Shown here: positions 22,001 through 35,764 of the stretch, piece by piece
How positions within the stretch are numbered: position 1 is the first letter of the stretch
Layout of the letters: each line of letters starts with the position of its first letter
Assembly: GCA_947568835.1 (NCBI GenBank)
Contig: OX387605.1
Coordinates: forward strand, 20,898,418-20,962,417
DNA from: Protonemura montana
Lineage: Eukaryota > Arthropoda > Insecta > Plecoptera > Nemouridae
Direction of reading: 5' to 3'
DNA length: 64,000 nucleotides
Program-made: the position numbers and the translations under genes
Notes under the pieces: generated by a model
The model's database searches: none
What the model was told of the DNA's origin: nothing
Seen by the model: the letters and a program-made list of their open reading frames with translations, nothing else

Positions 22001-25000
22001 GACACAGTTTGTCAGTAAGCCTCGATTAGGATATACGGATAATATGAAAAGAGAACTCAAAGGACCGGTGGGTTAGTATGCTTTGAGTTTGATCCCGACG
22101 CAAACTTGAAAGAAATCATGTCGAAATTGAGAGACAAGAGGTAGATCCTGAATAAACGAATTAGAATATCCATATACTCCCTTTATAGAGTTGGAAGTGA
22201 ATCCAGTCTAGCGAGTCGGTTGGCGTTACAGAGCTTTGCACAAATTGAAACTACCTGGAGGATCGAACAGCTCGACTATGCCGGCGATACTGGGAATGGG
22301 AGGCCTGGACTAGCTGGCTGGCTGGGTAACGAATTGACGGGCGAAAAGGGGAACAAGTTAAACAGTTCTCAAGTCCACATCGGCCCGGTAAAGTAAGCAA
22401 CACGCGAGCTCGGGCGCGCGACGTGACATGCCACGCAACCAAGTAAGCAGTTAAATAATAGAAACACTTTCATCTACAAACATTAGTTAAAAGCATATCG
22501 CAAAAGTTTTTACACTGGCGTACACGATGAGACGATTAATTTAAGATCAAAGTGATGTGGGGGCGATGGGCCACGTGTATAGAGTCCATAGATTGTTTCT
22601 AAGCGTCAGAGTGCAGCACCCCCTAAAATAAATCTTTGGACAGGAGGATTTCGCTTTGACAGCAACCATGGGACGATTTATGTGATTGCACTTGTATTAA
22701 ATACAATAGTCATTCCCTTTAAACAAACCGCCATGTTCCAATTTATAGCATGTTTTGTAAAAAAACTTTAGCCCTCTCTCTGCCCCGCTCACGTTCATTT
22801 ATCGTTATTTCAATTGAATTTCCTAGTACTAATTCTATGTGACTCGTGTCAAATTATTATTAAACTCCGTTTTATATATTTATATGCAACGTCGAAATTA
22901 AATTACGTGGTTTTACTCACGTCTGTTGATCGTTCGCTCGCTCGGTGTACGAAGTATGTTGGAGAAACTATTTTGCATCGCAATTGGGCATTTATTATTG
23001 TAACTTTCCAGAACTCGCATGCAACCGCAGTTTGATTATTTTGTCCTGGGCATCAAGGGAGCGGCCGCGGGGTTAAATTGCGAAAGGAATATTGCATGAA
23101 CTTTTGGCACTCGAAAACATGTTTCGTTTGGTTTATTACCATGGCTCACATAGCAAAGCATAGCAGAGAATATAGCTGAGCAGAGCAAAGCACATAGGTA
23201 TATGCGAAACGAGCACACACGAGCAAGCGACAGGCCGACGTCAGGCAAACAGGAATAAAGTATGCAAGCTCACGCTCCTGAAACAAGGCATGCACCTACA
23301 CACGGTTTCACGCACCGCGAAATACGCAAAACAATTCCACGCAATGTTTGAGTGTCGCCAACATTCCCCACCGAGAGGTGGAAGTCAGAAAAATGTCCAG
23401 GCCACAGTTCGAATTTCTCTCCGACAATATTCTAGCCATGAAAAGAGAAATTAGAGGCGACAGCTCTCAGCGTCGCCGTGAATACACAGTGTCAAGATAC
23501 AAGGGTGCCACTGAGTTTTCCGAATTAAACCGAGAGGCGGAAAAGTGAATTTTCCCGAGGCTCAGACCAAGCCATCGCTCGGGCAGTTTCCATAACGTTA
23601 CATCCACATACAGTGCGCGACGAAGAGATAGATTGCCTCCGAACAGGGGCGCAACCGAAGCTGTCATGTCCAACTCACCGACGACGGATAGGTACATCGA
23701 GTGACCTATCGGGGGCGTAGTGCTGACTTGGCATTCGTAAATGCCCGAGTCCCTCCTCTGCGGGTAGCGGATTTGCAGCATCCAGTCTTCCGTCTGCGGT
23801 GAATGTATGGACTGGAACCGCTGGTCGCTGGTGTACGTGTACCGGCCGACGGTCAGGAGGTGGATGTCTCGATGTCTCACCCAGGACACCTGGAAGAGAG
23901 CAGACAGATCGTTGGACTGCGTGGTCAGGATCAGAAGAGCATCGGCGGCCGGGGGATGGGGGCGATGTCTACCACGGCTTGTGCGACCAGGACTCTGCGA
24001 GGTGATTTCTCTGGGGAAGCTCGAGGGTCTGGCTCAAAATTCCAATTCCACGCAATTCCATGCAGCTTCGCTGGATACCCGCCAACCTTGATTGTGGTTT
24101 ATTACCCACGGGCTATTCTCGAAAGCCGGTCGCGCACTTCGCGAGCCGGAGGCGGCGCGTTTACGGGGGCCGGACCGCGGGCCCAAATGTGCGCCACTTA
24201 CTAGTGTTATTTCTCATAACGTCATAACGGATGAATTCGGAAACGATACACGACGCGCCGTTAGCTCTCTGACAAATAGCGGGCCATCAGGAGGCAACGT
24301 TCAACGTCATTAGAACTTAAGCTGACAATAAACTGAGCGAGCATCCTTCGTTTAGCTCTCAATCAAAATTGATAGCGAAACAAGTCGGAAAGTTTTAAGG
24401 GCCGTATCGAGCGACAGTCAAGAGCGACCGCGATGGGAATAGAGTTAGGGGATGAGCAGTGCGTGTGAGAGCGAGCGAGGGAAAAGCGAACGTCACGAGC
24501 GAAAGTGAAAAGATGGGAAATTTCTCCTCGCGTTCTAATGAAAAGGAAAAGGGGCACGGGGCAGAGGGGATGCAAATTTGAGTACGCGACATAGAGCAAG
24601 TTTACTTCCGGCACGGCGTGCGGTGAGCCGGCAGGAAGGCGACGAGGATTCCATAAAATTAGTTTCATTTCTGGGATTCACATCCTGAATGGAGGCTTGG
24701 CGGTCCCTCTGTGGCTTCCCGACGTTTTTAACTCGATTCCACTTGTGCGGGGGAATGGCAAGACGACGCACGGTGGCTGGCACGCCGCGGGGCCGAAAGG
24801 GCTGCGACTTGCATTATGAGCTTACTGTGGAAACGTGCGCGTTATATCGAAGTCCGGCTCTCACCCCCCCCCCCCCCCTCCCTCCAACACTCGTCCCTTC
24901 GTCCCGCGGCGCTCAGCACTCGCAATTTTGATACCCATGTTAGCTATTTAAAACTTATTAGAAACATACTGAAATTTCGCCCTCGGCGATACAGCGCTGC

Positions 25001-28000
25001 ACTCTCGACTTTCGAGCGTAATTAAGACCTTTTAGAATGAGTAATAGAATCATGTAACCGGGCTATCTTGCTAATTCCTCTACTTGCTTTCACACTACAT
25101 GCGAGGCGGGAAACATTGCGTGGCGTTTATTCATGGGAAGCGAGGCCGGGGGTGCTGGAGCAGGTCCCCAGACGCCCCTTTTGCCCCCCTATCCCACCAC
25201 CCTCGTGCCCCACCGGGGCCGATGCTGATGTAGAGGAGGATTTCCCGAGCCAGGAACGTACAACCTAATCATTATCATCGAAAGTGACGGAGCCCCGTAA
25301 GTCGTCTGTTCGTCGCGTTCGCTCGCTGGATGAAAGTTGAAACATGTCACTTGCAGACCTATTTACTGTGTGGACCTCGAAAGACAGCACTCTATATTTA
25401 GTAGCTGACTATTTCATTGCGTTACCAGTGGCCTCCTCATAAGGTCTTTTCGATGAGGGAGCGAAATGTAAATACAAAGGCTGGATGCTGTGTACCACGA
25501 AATACATAGGAATGCGAACGTGAGATGTCTCTTTCAATTTCCTTCCTCGGAGACAGAAAATCTAATCAATAAACTTATGCATCATTGAAAGATCGAACAC
25601 GTCAATCCTACTCATAGAGAGAAAAAAAAACTGCGAGTTGGCATGAATTCTTCTTTTCATTTTTTATAGCCACCCAATTCCGGTAGCCTCCCGCCATCCC
25701 CTCAAACCCCACGACACAACCATATCCCTGTTCCCATGCCCTGTTCCCGGTCGCTCCCGTCCTCCCAGTGGTCCCCGACCCCCCATCACCCCATCAGACG
25801 GAAAACACACACAAAAAGACAATTCCGCTCCATCGAGCTCCCGCAAGCTGAGAGCCCTGGCTTCGCCCTGCCTGCCCTGCCTGCCCTGGCAGCTTTACCC
25901 TACCCTGCCTTTACCACGCTATACCCACAGATTGAGCCCCCATCCATCTATTGTGAACCTCTGTTCAGAAAACTTTTACACCACATTCTGTTGAAGTCGT
26001 ATATACACAGAAATAACAATAACACCTTGCTTTCGCTGCTAGTGCTGCTGCTGCTGCTGGCGTCGACGAGCGGGCATGCGATACCCTCGATAAACTTTCA
26101 AGCGAAGAGAAGTCAAAGATTAAATCGATTCGGCCAATTTCGAAATGCTTTTCAAATAATCACAAGTGAGTTTACAATAAAAATAGACGGGGCTTTTCTT
26201 TATACGTGACGTCGAACGAGGCCATTGGAATTATTTTGTTTTCCCGCCCTAAGTAATTATTTAATACAAAAGAATCTAGAGCCGATTCGGAGAAGCGAGC
26301 TTCCTTCACCTGGGATTATATACTCTTTTGACGTGCCGTCGTCTAAAAGATCAAAGCATCAAATATTAAAGTGTTGACGCGAGCCTAGATGCAAAGTGTG
26401 GGTGGGGTGGGTGGTTGGGGTGAGAGAGCGTACTGGCGTCGCGCCTGGGACGGTGGAGGTGCCGGGTTTACGAGTTTCTATCTGTGTTTATGCTATACAT
26501 GGTTTATGGATGCAGATTGTGCGACTGGCAGGCACTGCGGTGCGATGACGTGCCATAAAGAATCGCGCGATCAAAGACGAAAGTGTACACGCCAAGATTT
26601 CCCTCTGTCGTCGGCAGGCAGGCAGTTCACTTAGCTCGGTGTCGAAAAAATATATCAAAGCAAGCTCGTTTTTATTTGGTTATTTTGCAAATGTGAAAAA
26701 CACTTATGGAATGGCAGTTTCAGAATTCTTCAAGTCTCGCATAATAGTTTTTCCATTTTTTTTTTTTTTATCGAAAAGCAATTAACTTCGGTCCGGAACA
26801 TATAGAGCCACGGATAAGTTATTTGCGTTGTTTGTCGATAGAGACGTTTTACTGACTTTCTAGGCCAAGGGAGCGTATCAACTCCTCTTTTAATCTTCAA
26901 CTGCCGAACAAAACAAAACAAAAAGTGCAGTATAATAAACGTGCAATTCCACTAGCACAATGCGCCAAGTTTGATTATCATCTGGAAGAGTAAATTTCCT
27001 AATGTAGCGGATTTCAAGTTTATAACCTAGCCGAGAGTCAAGCGCGGTGTACTGTGTATTGTTGCACAGGGATGAATTCATCCCTGTAAACCTGTACCCA
27101 TCGCGTTCGTTCCCGACGTACAGAGTGACTGCACCGAGGCTGCCATGAATGTTACACGCGCGATTGAGGGTAACAAGGGAACTGTACTGTTGTGTTGTCA
27201 GCCAGTACAGCAAACACAGTGCTGAGTGAACTTGCTCTCAAAGGATTCTCCCGTCATTACAGCAAACTTCAAAGGAGTTCACGTGACTCGAATATAACAA
27301 ACGCCATATATAGCTTTATTATGTGTTGGTCGCTCGTATAGTGGCATCGCAACAGGCACACGAACCGTGCGCCGATGCATCGTCGACGAAGAGAACTATG
27401 CGAGTGCGACCTATTTCCTTCCAGTTTTCCAGTTTTCCAGTCGCCGTCCCCGCGCCCACTCTTCCCTTCCATGAATAAAACGGTCTTGCGAAACAAACTG
27501 CATTTCCCTTTAGGGTTGTTTATGTTATACGCTCGCGTAAATAAAAATGTTACTGGTATCTCTATCTCTCTCTATAGTCTTGTCGTTGAAGTATATATAG
27601 GGTATTTTGCATGATATGCGATTCCGCCGATATAATACGATGATACATATGCAGTCGGGTACAGATATGGATCTCTGTGTACCGAAGCCTAATTGGCAGC
27701 CGTTTCCTCGCGCCGCTCGACCGGAAAATGCTCGTCGGAAAATCGTCGGAAAATCGTCGGAAAAATCCACTCGTCGCGCGTCGCGTCAAACGAGGCGATT
27801 CTCGGCGACGAAAACAAAAGTAATGGGAGCCGTGCAATCGGCACATGCCATCGCTAGACCAAATCACGTTTTTTTTTTCAACCTACTGCCGGATGAAATA
27901 TCCATCAATTGTTTGATCAGATCGCAAAGCGAGCGGCGACGGATCCTGACTAGGCGGGCGCGTCGTTGGATGTAATCGAGAAGAGAATTTGATTCCTGTT

Positions 28001-30288
28001 GTCGCCTTGCCTCGTTGACGATGTCGCCAGAGCGCGCAGCCGGGGATTTTATACTTCGTGTGGTTTCCGTCCGCGTAGTAATTTGTTTCAAAACTAGACT
28101 CTCTGTTCCTCACTCTACGGTCCCATGGTAAAACTTTGATCTCAAGTCTTTCATCTTCATCTTCATCATTACCCCATCAATCGTTCACGCACGCCAGCTC
28201 GGCATCGACGCCTCTCTGACTCTAGACTCTAAATTCTACGCCATACAAAATCCATGCGATTTTAAGTGTGGATATAAAATTACACCGGTTTGTTAGCTGC
28301 GTCCTCTAAACCAACAAAGATCTTTCGCGCCCCTATCATCACGTAGAAGCCAGCGACGCATTAGCCAAGTCATAATCACCGGTGATTCAGGTGTTGGAAG
28401 CCTATGAAAGAGCTCGCCAGCTACAAAGAGTTTGCGTATTCGAGCGATAAGTTCCAAAGCAAATGTTTGCCATAGGACGACGCCAACGCCGACGCCGGTA
28501 CTATGGCGTCGAAACGCTATACACTCTGTATTCTGTGCAATTAACGTCGACGTCGCGGCTGCGGCCCAGAGCTGGCTATGAGGGAAAGGGTCACCTCTCA
28601 ACAGCGGGCGCCTCGACGATGTCGGGTCACGCCGATACTATCAAAGAGCAATTACGACCAATTGAAAGATCCAATACAATTAGGCTGTGTCTTGTCGGGC
28701 CAATCTAATAACAGTAAATAGCAAACATACCGCTTCGAGCGGGCACACAAAATGTACGTATATACAGACGAACCGACCGCTCTAAATCGGTTCGGTTTTC
28801 ATCTCATCCAGATTCACAACTCTTGGTCAAATTCGAGTGTGGTATGAGGTTGATGGGGCCAAGGGGCAGGGGTGGAGGTGATTAGATTTGTGGTGTTAGC
28901 CGACGAGTTTGACTGTTTCCCCGAGTTGCTCTGGCATGTATCCGCCATTAGAATGGTGTTGTAGCAACGCGTGCACCCCTAACTCACAAACTCCAAGATA
29001 ATGCCGCGGCATCGCGAGTGTAAGGTCTGGTTTGCCTCAGTGAATGTAACAACATATGTCGAGATTAATGAAACTTTGGCCGAGCAACCTAGTCGTCTTT
29101 GTACCGGTACCGGCTTGCCCCACTAGTGCCGGGCCCCGCGCTTACAGATAGGGGAAGAATTAAAGCTATTTCACAGACGAATTGAAATGTACAACATTTA
29201 TGGTGGTTACATGAGAGAACATTGCCATGCTATTTGTAAACAAACGTACAAAGCGAGAGAACTTCGCGCTTAATGATACTTATATTTTGATACTTGAACG
29301 CTTAATTAACATGCAGGGGCAACCACACTCGAGTATAAACTGCAAGATGTTAATTTATTTAATTAAGTTCAGTAGTGACGTTAATTGGTTTATCACTGTG
29401 CAACTTTAGCTGTTCGCTGCTTTCTATTCGTTGTTGTATTGTGAAGCAACATTGGCGCTTCGTGGGTACCTATGAAGGTGGGTAGATCGGATGATGGGAT
29501 GATGGCATGCCGCTGCAAGCATCACAACTTAGTATCGTCTAATTAGTCCGCCTTGCGAGACACAGAGATGAAAGCAGCGGGGTAGAAAACGAGCCGATTG
29601 AACGAACGAACGTCTTGCTTTTGCCAGGTTGCGGCTTGCTCGAAATGGGGTTTGTTTCGCTCAAGCCATTTGCGCGCTAAGGAAAGGAGGAAATGAAGGA
29701 AATGAAGGAAAGGAGGGAACGCTTTTGTGCCATGGGATCTCGTTGCGGTGGGGTTTGGCTTGCTGATGGTGTTTTCTTTGTTCAGTTTTCAGAGTGCAAT
29801 GAAAATCACTTGTCTTGGTTAACTTTTTGACCGATTATAGACGCCAAGGGATTTGGGATTAAACCGAAAATGTTTTACGAATTTCCTCACACCATCCATG
29901 ACCTTGTTTGCTCTGTATTTTTGCCAAAATTTTCATGAAAGTGTCGATTTTCAAGTTTGTGCTGCGATGAACAATGCGATTTGATTACAACTTCATGAGA
30001 TCGCGGCTTCGCTACGGGGAACAATATCGTAAGTCTTATTCCAAGCAAATAGTATTTTTACTGTCAAGTGCGACCCTCCATAGATACGATTTGTACTCTT
30101 TGCTTGGGGTTTCCCCAGGTTTACTGTATCTTTGGGGAGTACTACTCGAACTAATAGCCTAGGGCGGAGTGGGTCCCGAATTCTAGCACGAGGACGTAGC
30201 TGCTTCAGCATTGAAGACACGCCGAAACTTAATTCCGAATTCAATTGTGAGCTCGCTGTTAGTCCGCAGAGAGGGCACAAGCCTGCGA

Positions 30289-30319
<31 letters not shown>

Positions 30320-33300
30320 ACGAGAATTGAGAGAACGACGTACTACGAACCGGCAATAATAAAACTTGAAAGATGGAAATTAATGCACGCCTCCACGCAA
30401 ACTTTGTGCCCAGAATGTTGATCAAGTTTTCAAGGTATATGTCTAGAAAAGGAACGTGAAATGTGCGCGTCCGGATTCATTTTATTGATTTCCTTTCATG
30501 CGTAATCGTCATCACCAGGTGTATTTACCCGCTACTTGTGGGACCCGGGTGGGACCGACCGACCGAGGTAGGTACACCCGGGTGGCTGCAGAAGGGTTTG
30601 CTTTACGACGGTGGATGTCTCGCGCTCGAGGTACCGCAACGCGTAGCGGCCCATTAAGATGATTATCAGGGTTTTGTCTCATTAGTTGGTGATAAATGAT
30701 GCAATTCGCGGTGGAAATTGATGTTTGAGAACAAATTAATGTGTTATGACATCGAGTCTAAGACTTTATTAAGCCCTTCTTATAAAACGTTGCCGAGAGA
30801 AATGAATAATGACTTAAGATCTGTCGACATGAAAATATGGGCGCCGGTATATACCGTTGTGAAGTCGGTAGAATGGGAGGGCGGGCGAAAAAATGGTCGA
30901 TTAGTGGACGCAGTTTTTTTGGGGCGCCATGCGAAGGGAATGTCCACACATGAAATTGTAGGGGCGCAAGGCTCGCAAATCGCCGCGCCAATGCCGTGTT
31001 TGTTTTATCGAGGTTGAAAACATGAAAAGCGATGCGAATACGCACGTATTTTTGAAAGGTAACGGTAAATAATCTCGTCCACTGGTGGCTACATAGCATG
31101 CCCTTCAAGGAGAGGCTCAATATGGCTTTCCCTTAATCAGATTCCCCTTCATTAAATTCGCTGTAATGGGGAAAAACTCCGAAACATACACTAAGTAGGC
31201 ATGGTATACGCCGCGCGCCAGTCGAAATAATTGCTTTTTTATCTATTCATTTACAAAACTGGAATCGGCGCTTGATGGGGATTATTCCGCGTAGCAGAGG
31301 GCGGGTAAAAGATCTGGCAGAGGGATGGTGTGGGCTCAGTATTGACCCCATTCTCGGGCACGCTGTGTGTAGCGAAGTTTTGTGTGCCCTCCTCTACTAC
31401 ACGAATGTATCGCAGATTAGCACGATATTCTCAAATTAGCACTACCGTCACGACGAAACCGTAAAAAACAATCTGCATTCGTGGTACTTCATTAGACGCA
31501 CACCAAATAACAATTAACAACTTTGATCTAAACTTCCCATTTTGCTCTGAAACCGCTGCACGAAATGGCAAAAAGCTATATCGCGTTTGCTCTCACCGGT
31601 TCCGCGATTCTCGCCGTCGCCGCGCCGCATAAAAACTTCGGTTTAGTATCGTATTAATTATTAATTCCTGTCTCTATAAACTCCATCGATAAGTAATTAG
31701 TGTTGACGTGAGTAGTTCCCGTGGTTTTACTGTGTTGTGGTGGGTTTTGCGGCTATAATGTAGATGAGCTAGCTCGCTGGCGGGGCAATAAATAAGGGCG
31801 CAAGGCAGGGCCTTGTTCCACCCCGCATGCAGGATGCCGGGTGCTGGCAGTGTTCTATCAGAGATATGGAGCCTGCCTGCCTGCCTCCGCTGCTTTAGCT
31901 TGCTTGCCATGCTATACGGCTAGATACTGACTTTAAACATCGTTACTTTTTATTAGGGAATCCGTTATACGGTACTAAATTCCGAATGTCAAATAGGGAA
32001 AGCGTTTGCTTGCTCGCTGCAAGCACAGAGTTTTCATTTTCCTCCATGAAACTTCGAAGCACCCCTAAAGAAGAGTTGACGACTATATTAAATTTTTAAA
32101 TCCAGCAATATTAGGAAAGGCAATTGACAAAGCTAAATGATATCTGCGGGATGGGGGAGAGCGTATGAGAGTGGAAAGAGGGCGGTGCCATCATCGCCAA
32201 CTTTCCAGCACTCAAATGTGAGGATGCTCTGCCGCGTACATTTGATCACTGATTTCTTTAAATAAGACATAGCGCCATGAATACGAAATTCATTTCTATG
32301 GCCAGGAGACAAATTTGAAATAACGACATGGTGTGTCTCGGAATATCTAGGGCAGCCTGTAGGTTCGGTTCGCCTTTTCGGTGGCACTGCTGAACCCGTC
32401 CGCCATGGATGGCCGCGGGTAGTTTTTGCCCGTTGGCCTGGTCTTGTAAAGCCTAATTCAACTACATCTGTTTCCTCCCGAGGGAAACCATACATTTGTA
32501 AGCCAAATGGATCTGTCCAATGTCCATTATACGTGCTCTGCGTACTTCAATTTGTTAGCTACGTATTTTATAGTTAGTTAATGGAACCTATTTAACGACG
32601 CATTGCCATGACAACTTATACGTAATATATCACCTAACGTGGTGGCAGCAGCGGGCAGCGCGGATGGGCGATTTATAATGATGAAGATTGATGCAGAAAT
32701 GAAAGACGCATAGCAGTGGCGACAATAGGCCATATTACTTTTGCGAACAGACCGCGCGCACGGCGTGGAACAGGCCATGCGATGCCGACTCCCTGGTCCT
32801 AGGCCGGAACAGAGAGCGTGCGAGGGGTCTACTTATACCTGAGCCGTCGCCGTCGGGGCAGGGGGCGTCGGAGCCGGGGGCTCCAGGACGCGAAAAGCGC
32901 GTCTCAGGACGTGGCACCGGCCGGGCAAGGGATAAAGTTCCCTTTCGATAAGGGGATCTGGGAAAGTGCCTCGAGACCATGCCTCGAGACGGCCGACCAA
33001 TTTCTTATCTTCTGCCCCGGCTAGCCTTCGGCAGCCTGTCGATGGATAAACAGCTGAAGGGGTCCATATATGCGCTGCGTCATGGCGGGAGTAGAAAAAC
33101 ACACGCTCCCATTTATAGTGTTCCGCGAGTGCTGGAGGGGCCGAGCTAGCGAAGTGGCCAAGCACGAGGCGAGACGTGAATCAAAATCACGGGCCGATGG
33201 ACCAATGTATCACGTCCACGGATAATGCCCTTTGTTGGGTGTGGCCCAATTCATCTCCTCGGAAATCACACTACGTGCCTTACATAATATTCTCACTACT

Positions 33301-35764
33301 CAGGTACTTTATACCTATATTGCTTCGAAGGTATCAAGGCTTTACGCCGTTCCGTACCGCACCGCATATACCTTGTATAGTTACGAGTTTGATAAATTGA
33401 TAATTGGATTAAAGAGCTCACCGTTCTGTTGCCTAGATTGCGAACGCGGCAATTCAGGTATGCTGTCTTCCCAACCAACGCCGTCACATTCTTGGAAGCG
33501 GAAAACTCAAAATGTGGCCCACGTAGACTCGACGAGATGGGTGTGAGGTCGGCGTTGTCCTCGTCGTTGATAGCGTGGTCGTCGCCGTCGGCGGCGTTGC
33601 CCGTGGAGTGTGCAGACGATTGGAAAGTGTCGTCGCTGAGCGTCGATTCTGGACGACGGCGTCGATCGAGGAAGGGGAAACAAAACAGGGCTTATTAATG
33701 GAACTGGAAACTGGTAGATAATGGAATGTTTCGTGCATGGCGCCACGGAATGTGGCGTCGCGATTCAGCGTCGGAAACGTGACGCCTAGCCGTTGGACGG
33801 CCGCCGACGCCGGCGTCGCTTGTGCACAACAAAGCAGATTAATATCTTATCTGAGCAGCCAGCTCTTCCATGCAGCTACCCCCTACCCCTACCCCCCGCA
33901 CATCCTCTCTAGCCAATAGCCATCTGACGCAAAACGCCGATAATCGAATAAAAATATTTGGATATTGGAAAAATAAATCTCAATTACGTTATTTTTAAAA
34001 AAGCACAATTGGTAGTTGAAATTGGTTCCCCGTTTTATCAATTCATTTGGTGGCGGGAAAAAAATACTTTTGTGCGGCATCGCGAATTTCTATTTAATTG
34101 CGTCGAATATTGTCTATATTGTACTATCTGGTCGCGCTCGGCCATCGCCATGCATCGGGACCGAGCAGCGGGATGCATGCCAAATGGCTATTTAACTTCT
34201 GTCAAACGATTTCTCTCTAAATGGGTCGCAATTTTGTTATCTCTGCCTGTTTATACGGCTCTCTACAGAGAATAAGTTTTTTTATTTTTTATTACTAGCT
34301 CGGCCAGTTAATGAATGTTTTCAATTTTCAACCCGCGTACTTGTACGTCGTCGACGTCGCCGGCGTCCCGACGCCCGCTTCTATATACTCTATATGTGCA
34401 GACATGAGCAGCCTGAAATCTCTTCAACGCCGAGGCGCCAGCAATTAAAAAATAATTGTACGAAAAAACTTGCTGAGTGTGTGTACGTGAATAGCATAAC
34501 AGTTATTACACGTTTCAACGTTTAATTCGAATCATGGGCAAATTATTAATGTCTCGAGGGGTGGGGGTGGACCATAAGAGACGGGGGGGGGGGGGGGCTA
34601 CATTGACACATGGTACAGCTATCATGGCATGTGTCGATGCATGCATGATTAATGTGATGGTTGGATTACGAGTTCACATGAAAGGCATTGGGCCCCCGGT
34701 GCCCCGTTCGGGGGGACCCTGAAATCTGAAAGGGGCTGCGGCCGACGAGTGGTCGTGGTGCCCCTTTCAGCTCGCGAAAACGAAATAAACCACGAAGACT
34801 GGAAATGAAACGACGTTCAACGCGACTGGAACCTAGCGAGCTCTCCGCCACTTGCAAATGTCTCCCTGAGCCATAAACCGAAGTGCCACTAACGAAGTGA
34901 ACCAATAGGAATCCAAGCCGAGGAAACCAAAGATCGCGGTTATTTATTCAACATCGATTCAAGTAGCCGGAGATAGATACACATCGAGTCCCCGGAAGTT
35001 TGCATCTAAAATTTGCTCAGTTTCCGCAGCGCATACCACGGCAGAGCAGTTTCGCTCGTTGTGGGCCGTCGCCGCCGCCGCCGCCAGTGAATTGCATTCC
35101 TTACAATTTATTCAAGCGTCTCGGCGCCGCGGGAGAAGAAAACCGGCGCCAAAATATTAGGTCAATGCCGGAGAAAAACTTGCGAGCGGCTTTCCCTGGA
35201 CGCCGCGGTTGAGAACACAGCCAATCAAAAAGCATCCGGCTATCTAAAATGCTGGTCCAATATTTGATCAATCAATATTTATCAGATTACTGGAATGTTT
35301 CCAGTCTTATGTTGGCAACTTGCTCGTTGCTTCAGAGTTTACAAGTCGCCGGGGACTCGTGTGGATTATGGCTCGCTGAGCGCGCTCTGCACTCGGTCCA
35401 AACTCACGAGCTCGGCATCGGAGTCGAGGAAAGAAATAAAAAAAAAAAAACTAGATGATACACCAACAAGCTTAAGTAAACAAACACCGCTTTTCTCGGA
35501 ATGGCTTTCGCGTCATTGACTTTCATATGCTGAGAAAATAATTTACATTCGTATGCGATTAGACCGAGCGACGTTCGTCCTGAATAACATCACCATCCAT
35601 GCTAATCAACCCGGCATGGTGCACACAGCGCGGGCTTTTAAACCATTTTTTTTAAGTACTTTCATGCTCAAGCAATTAACGGCGAGAAGAGGCAACTTAC
35701 CGGTCAGTATGGAGAGCAGCAGAAGGGCAAAGGGCGCCATCCAACCACCAAAGTCGGTCAGCAT
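13088..35764 (-). CDS. dpr: Defective proboscis extension response (dpr) family two-Ig cell-surface protein
   Basis: DPR proteins are neuronal surface immunoglobulin proteins that pair with DIP receptors for synaptic partner choice. Six exons, 35764-35701, 33648-33422, 23889-23679, 17841-17714, 16531-16363 and 13188-13088, all join in phase and give exactly 299 residues plus stop. Residues 1-21 are a signal peptide (hydrophobic core PFALLLLSIL). Residues 22-66 form an acidic linker. Ig1 is at about 68-167 (Cys88, Trp100, DSGIYEC to Cys150). Ig2 is at about 169-266 (Cys191, DSGKYTC to Cys250). Possible N-glycosylation sites are N75, N95 and N188. The last exon carries the family motif GEHPAAMQHGG and a hydrophobic tail ending VVVTFFGS, suggesting a GPI signal or membrane anchor. 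GSTINLTC and VSVITEKGE resemble the Drosophila dpr6/8/9/10/21 group; the exact paralogue is not resolved. Introns reach 9.5 kb, normal for this family. Confidence 0.95.
13189..16362 (-). other. dpr intron 5
   Basis: 3.2 kb of intron between the Ig2 exon and the anchor exon. A 20-base G run is at 15992-16011. No extra exon or clear element was seen. Confidence 0.6.
15992..16011. repeat. Poly-G tract
   Basis: Twenty consecutive G on the plus strand, the longest of four such runs across dpr (others are at 17182-17193, 24864-24878 as C, and 34583-34597). Confidence 0.95.
17842..23678 (-). other. dpr intron 3
   Basis: 5.8 kb between the Ig1 and Ig2 coding exons. Apart from a possible decayed tRNA-like SINE head at 20155-20245, no gene or element was recognised. 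Confidence 0.55.
20155..20245 (+). repeat. Possible decayed tRNA-derived SINE head
   Basis: A box-A-like segment (GTGGCTAGCGCCAG) is followed about 55 bases later by a box-B-like segment (CTCGGGCTCAATCTC), the spacing expected for a pol III SINE head. Both boxes differ from consensus and no terminal tail was identified. Confidence 0.25.
23890..33421 (-). other. dpr intron 2
   Basis: At 9.5 kb this is the largest intron, splitting Ig1. It contains TAATTA-rich patches (for example 31640-31700), a GACGCCGAC tandem repeat at 30287-30319 and a 15-base C run at 24864-24878. No coding exon was recognised. Its size and content would suit enhancers, but that is inference. Confidence 0.5.
30287..30319 (+). 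repeat. 9-bp tandem repeat GACGCCGAC
   Basis: About 3.7 perfect copies of the unit GACGCCGAC. It is the clearest of several GAC/GCC trinucleotide tracts between 28 and 38 kb. Confidence 0.85.

Noticed and set aside
22040-22130. tRNA-like boxes (GGTTAGTATG and GAGTTTGATCCCGAC)
   Set aside because: The two boxes are only about 10 bases apart, far too close for a tRNA or a SINE promoter, and no cloverleaf forms.
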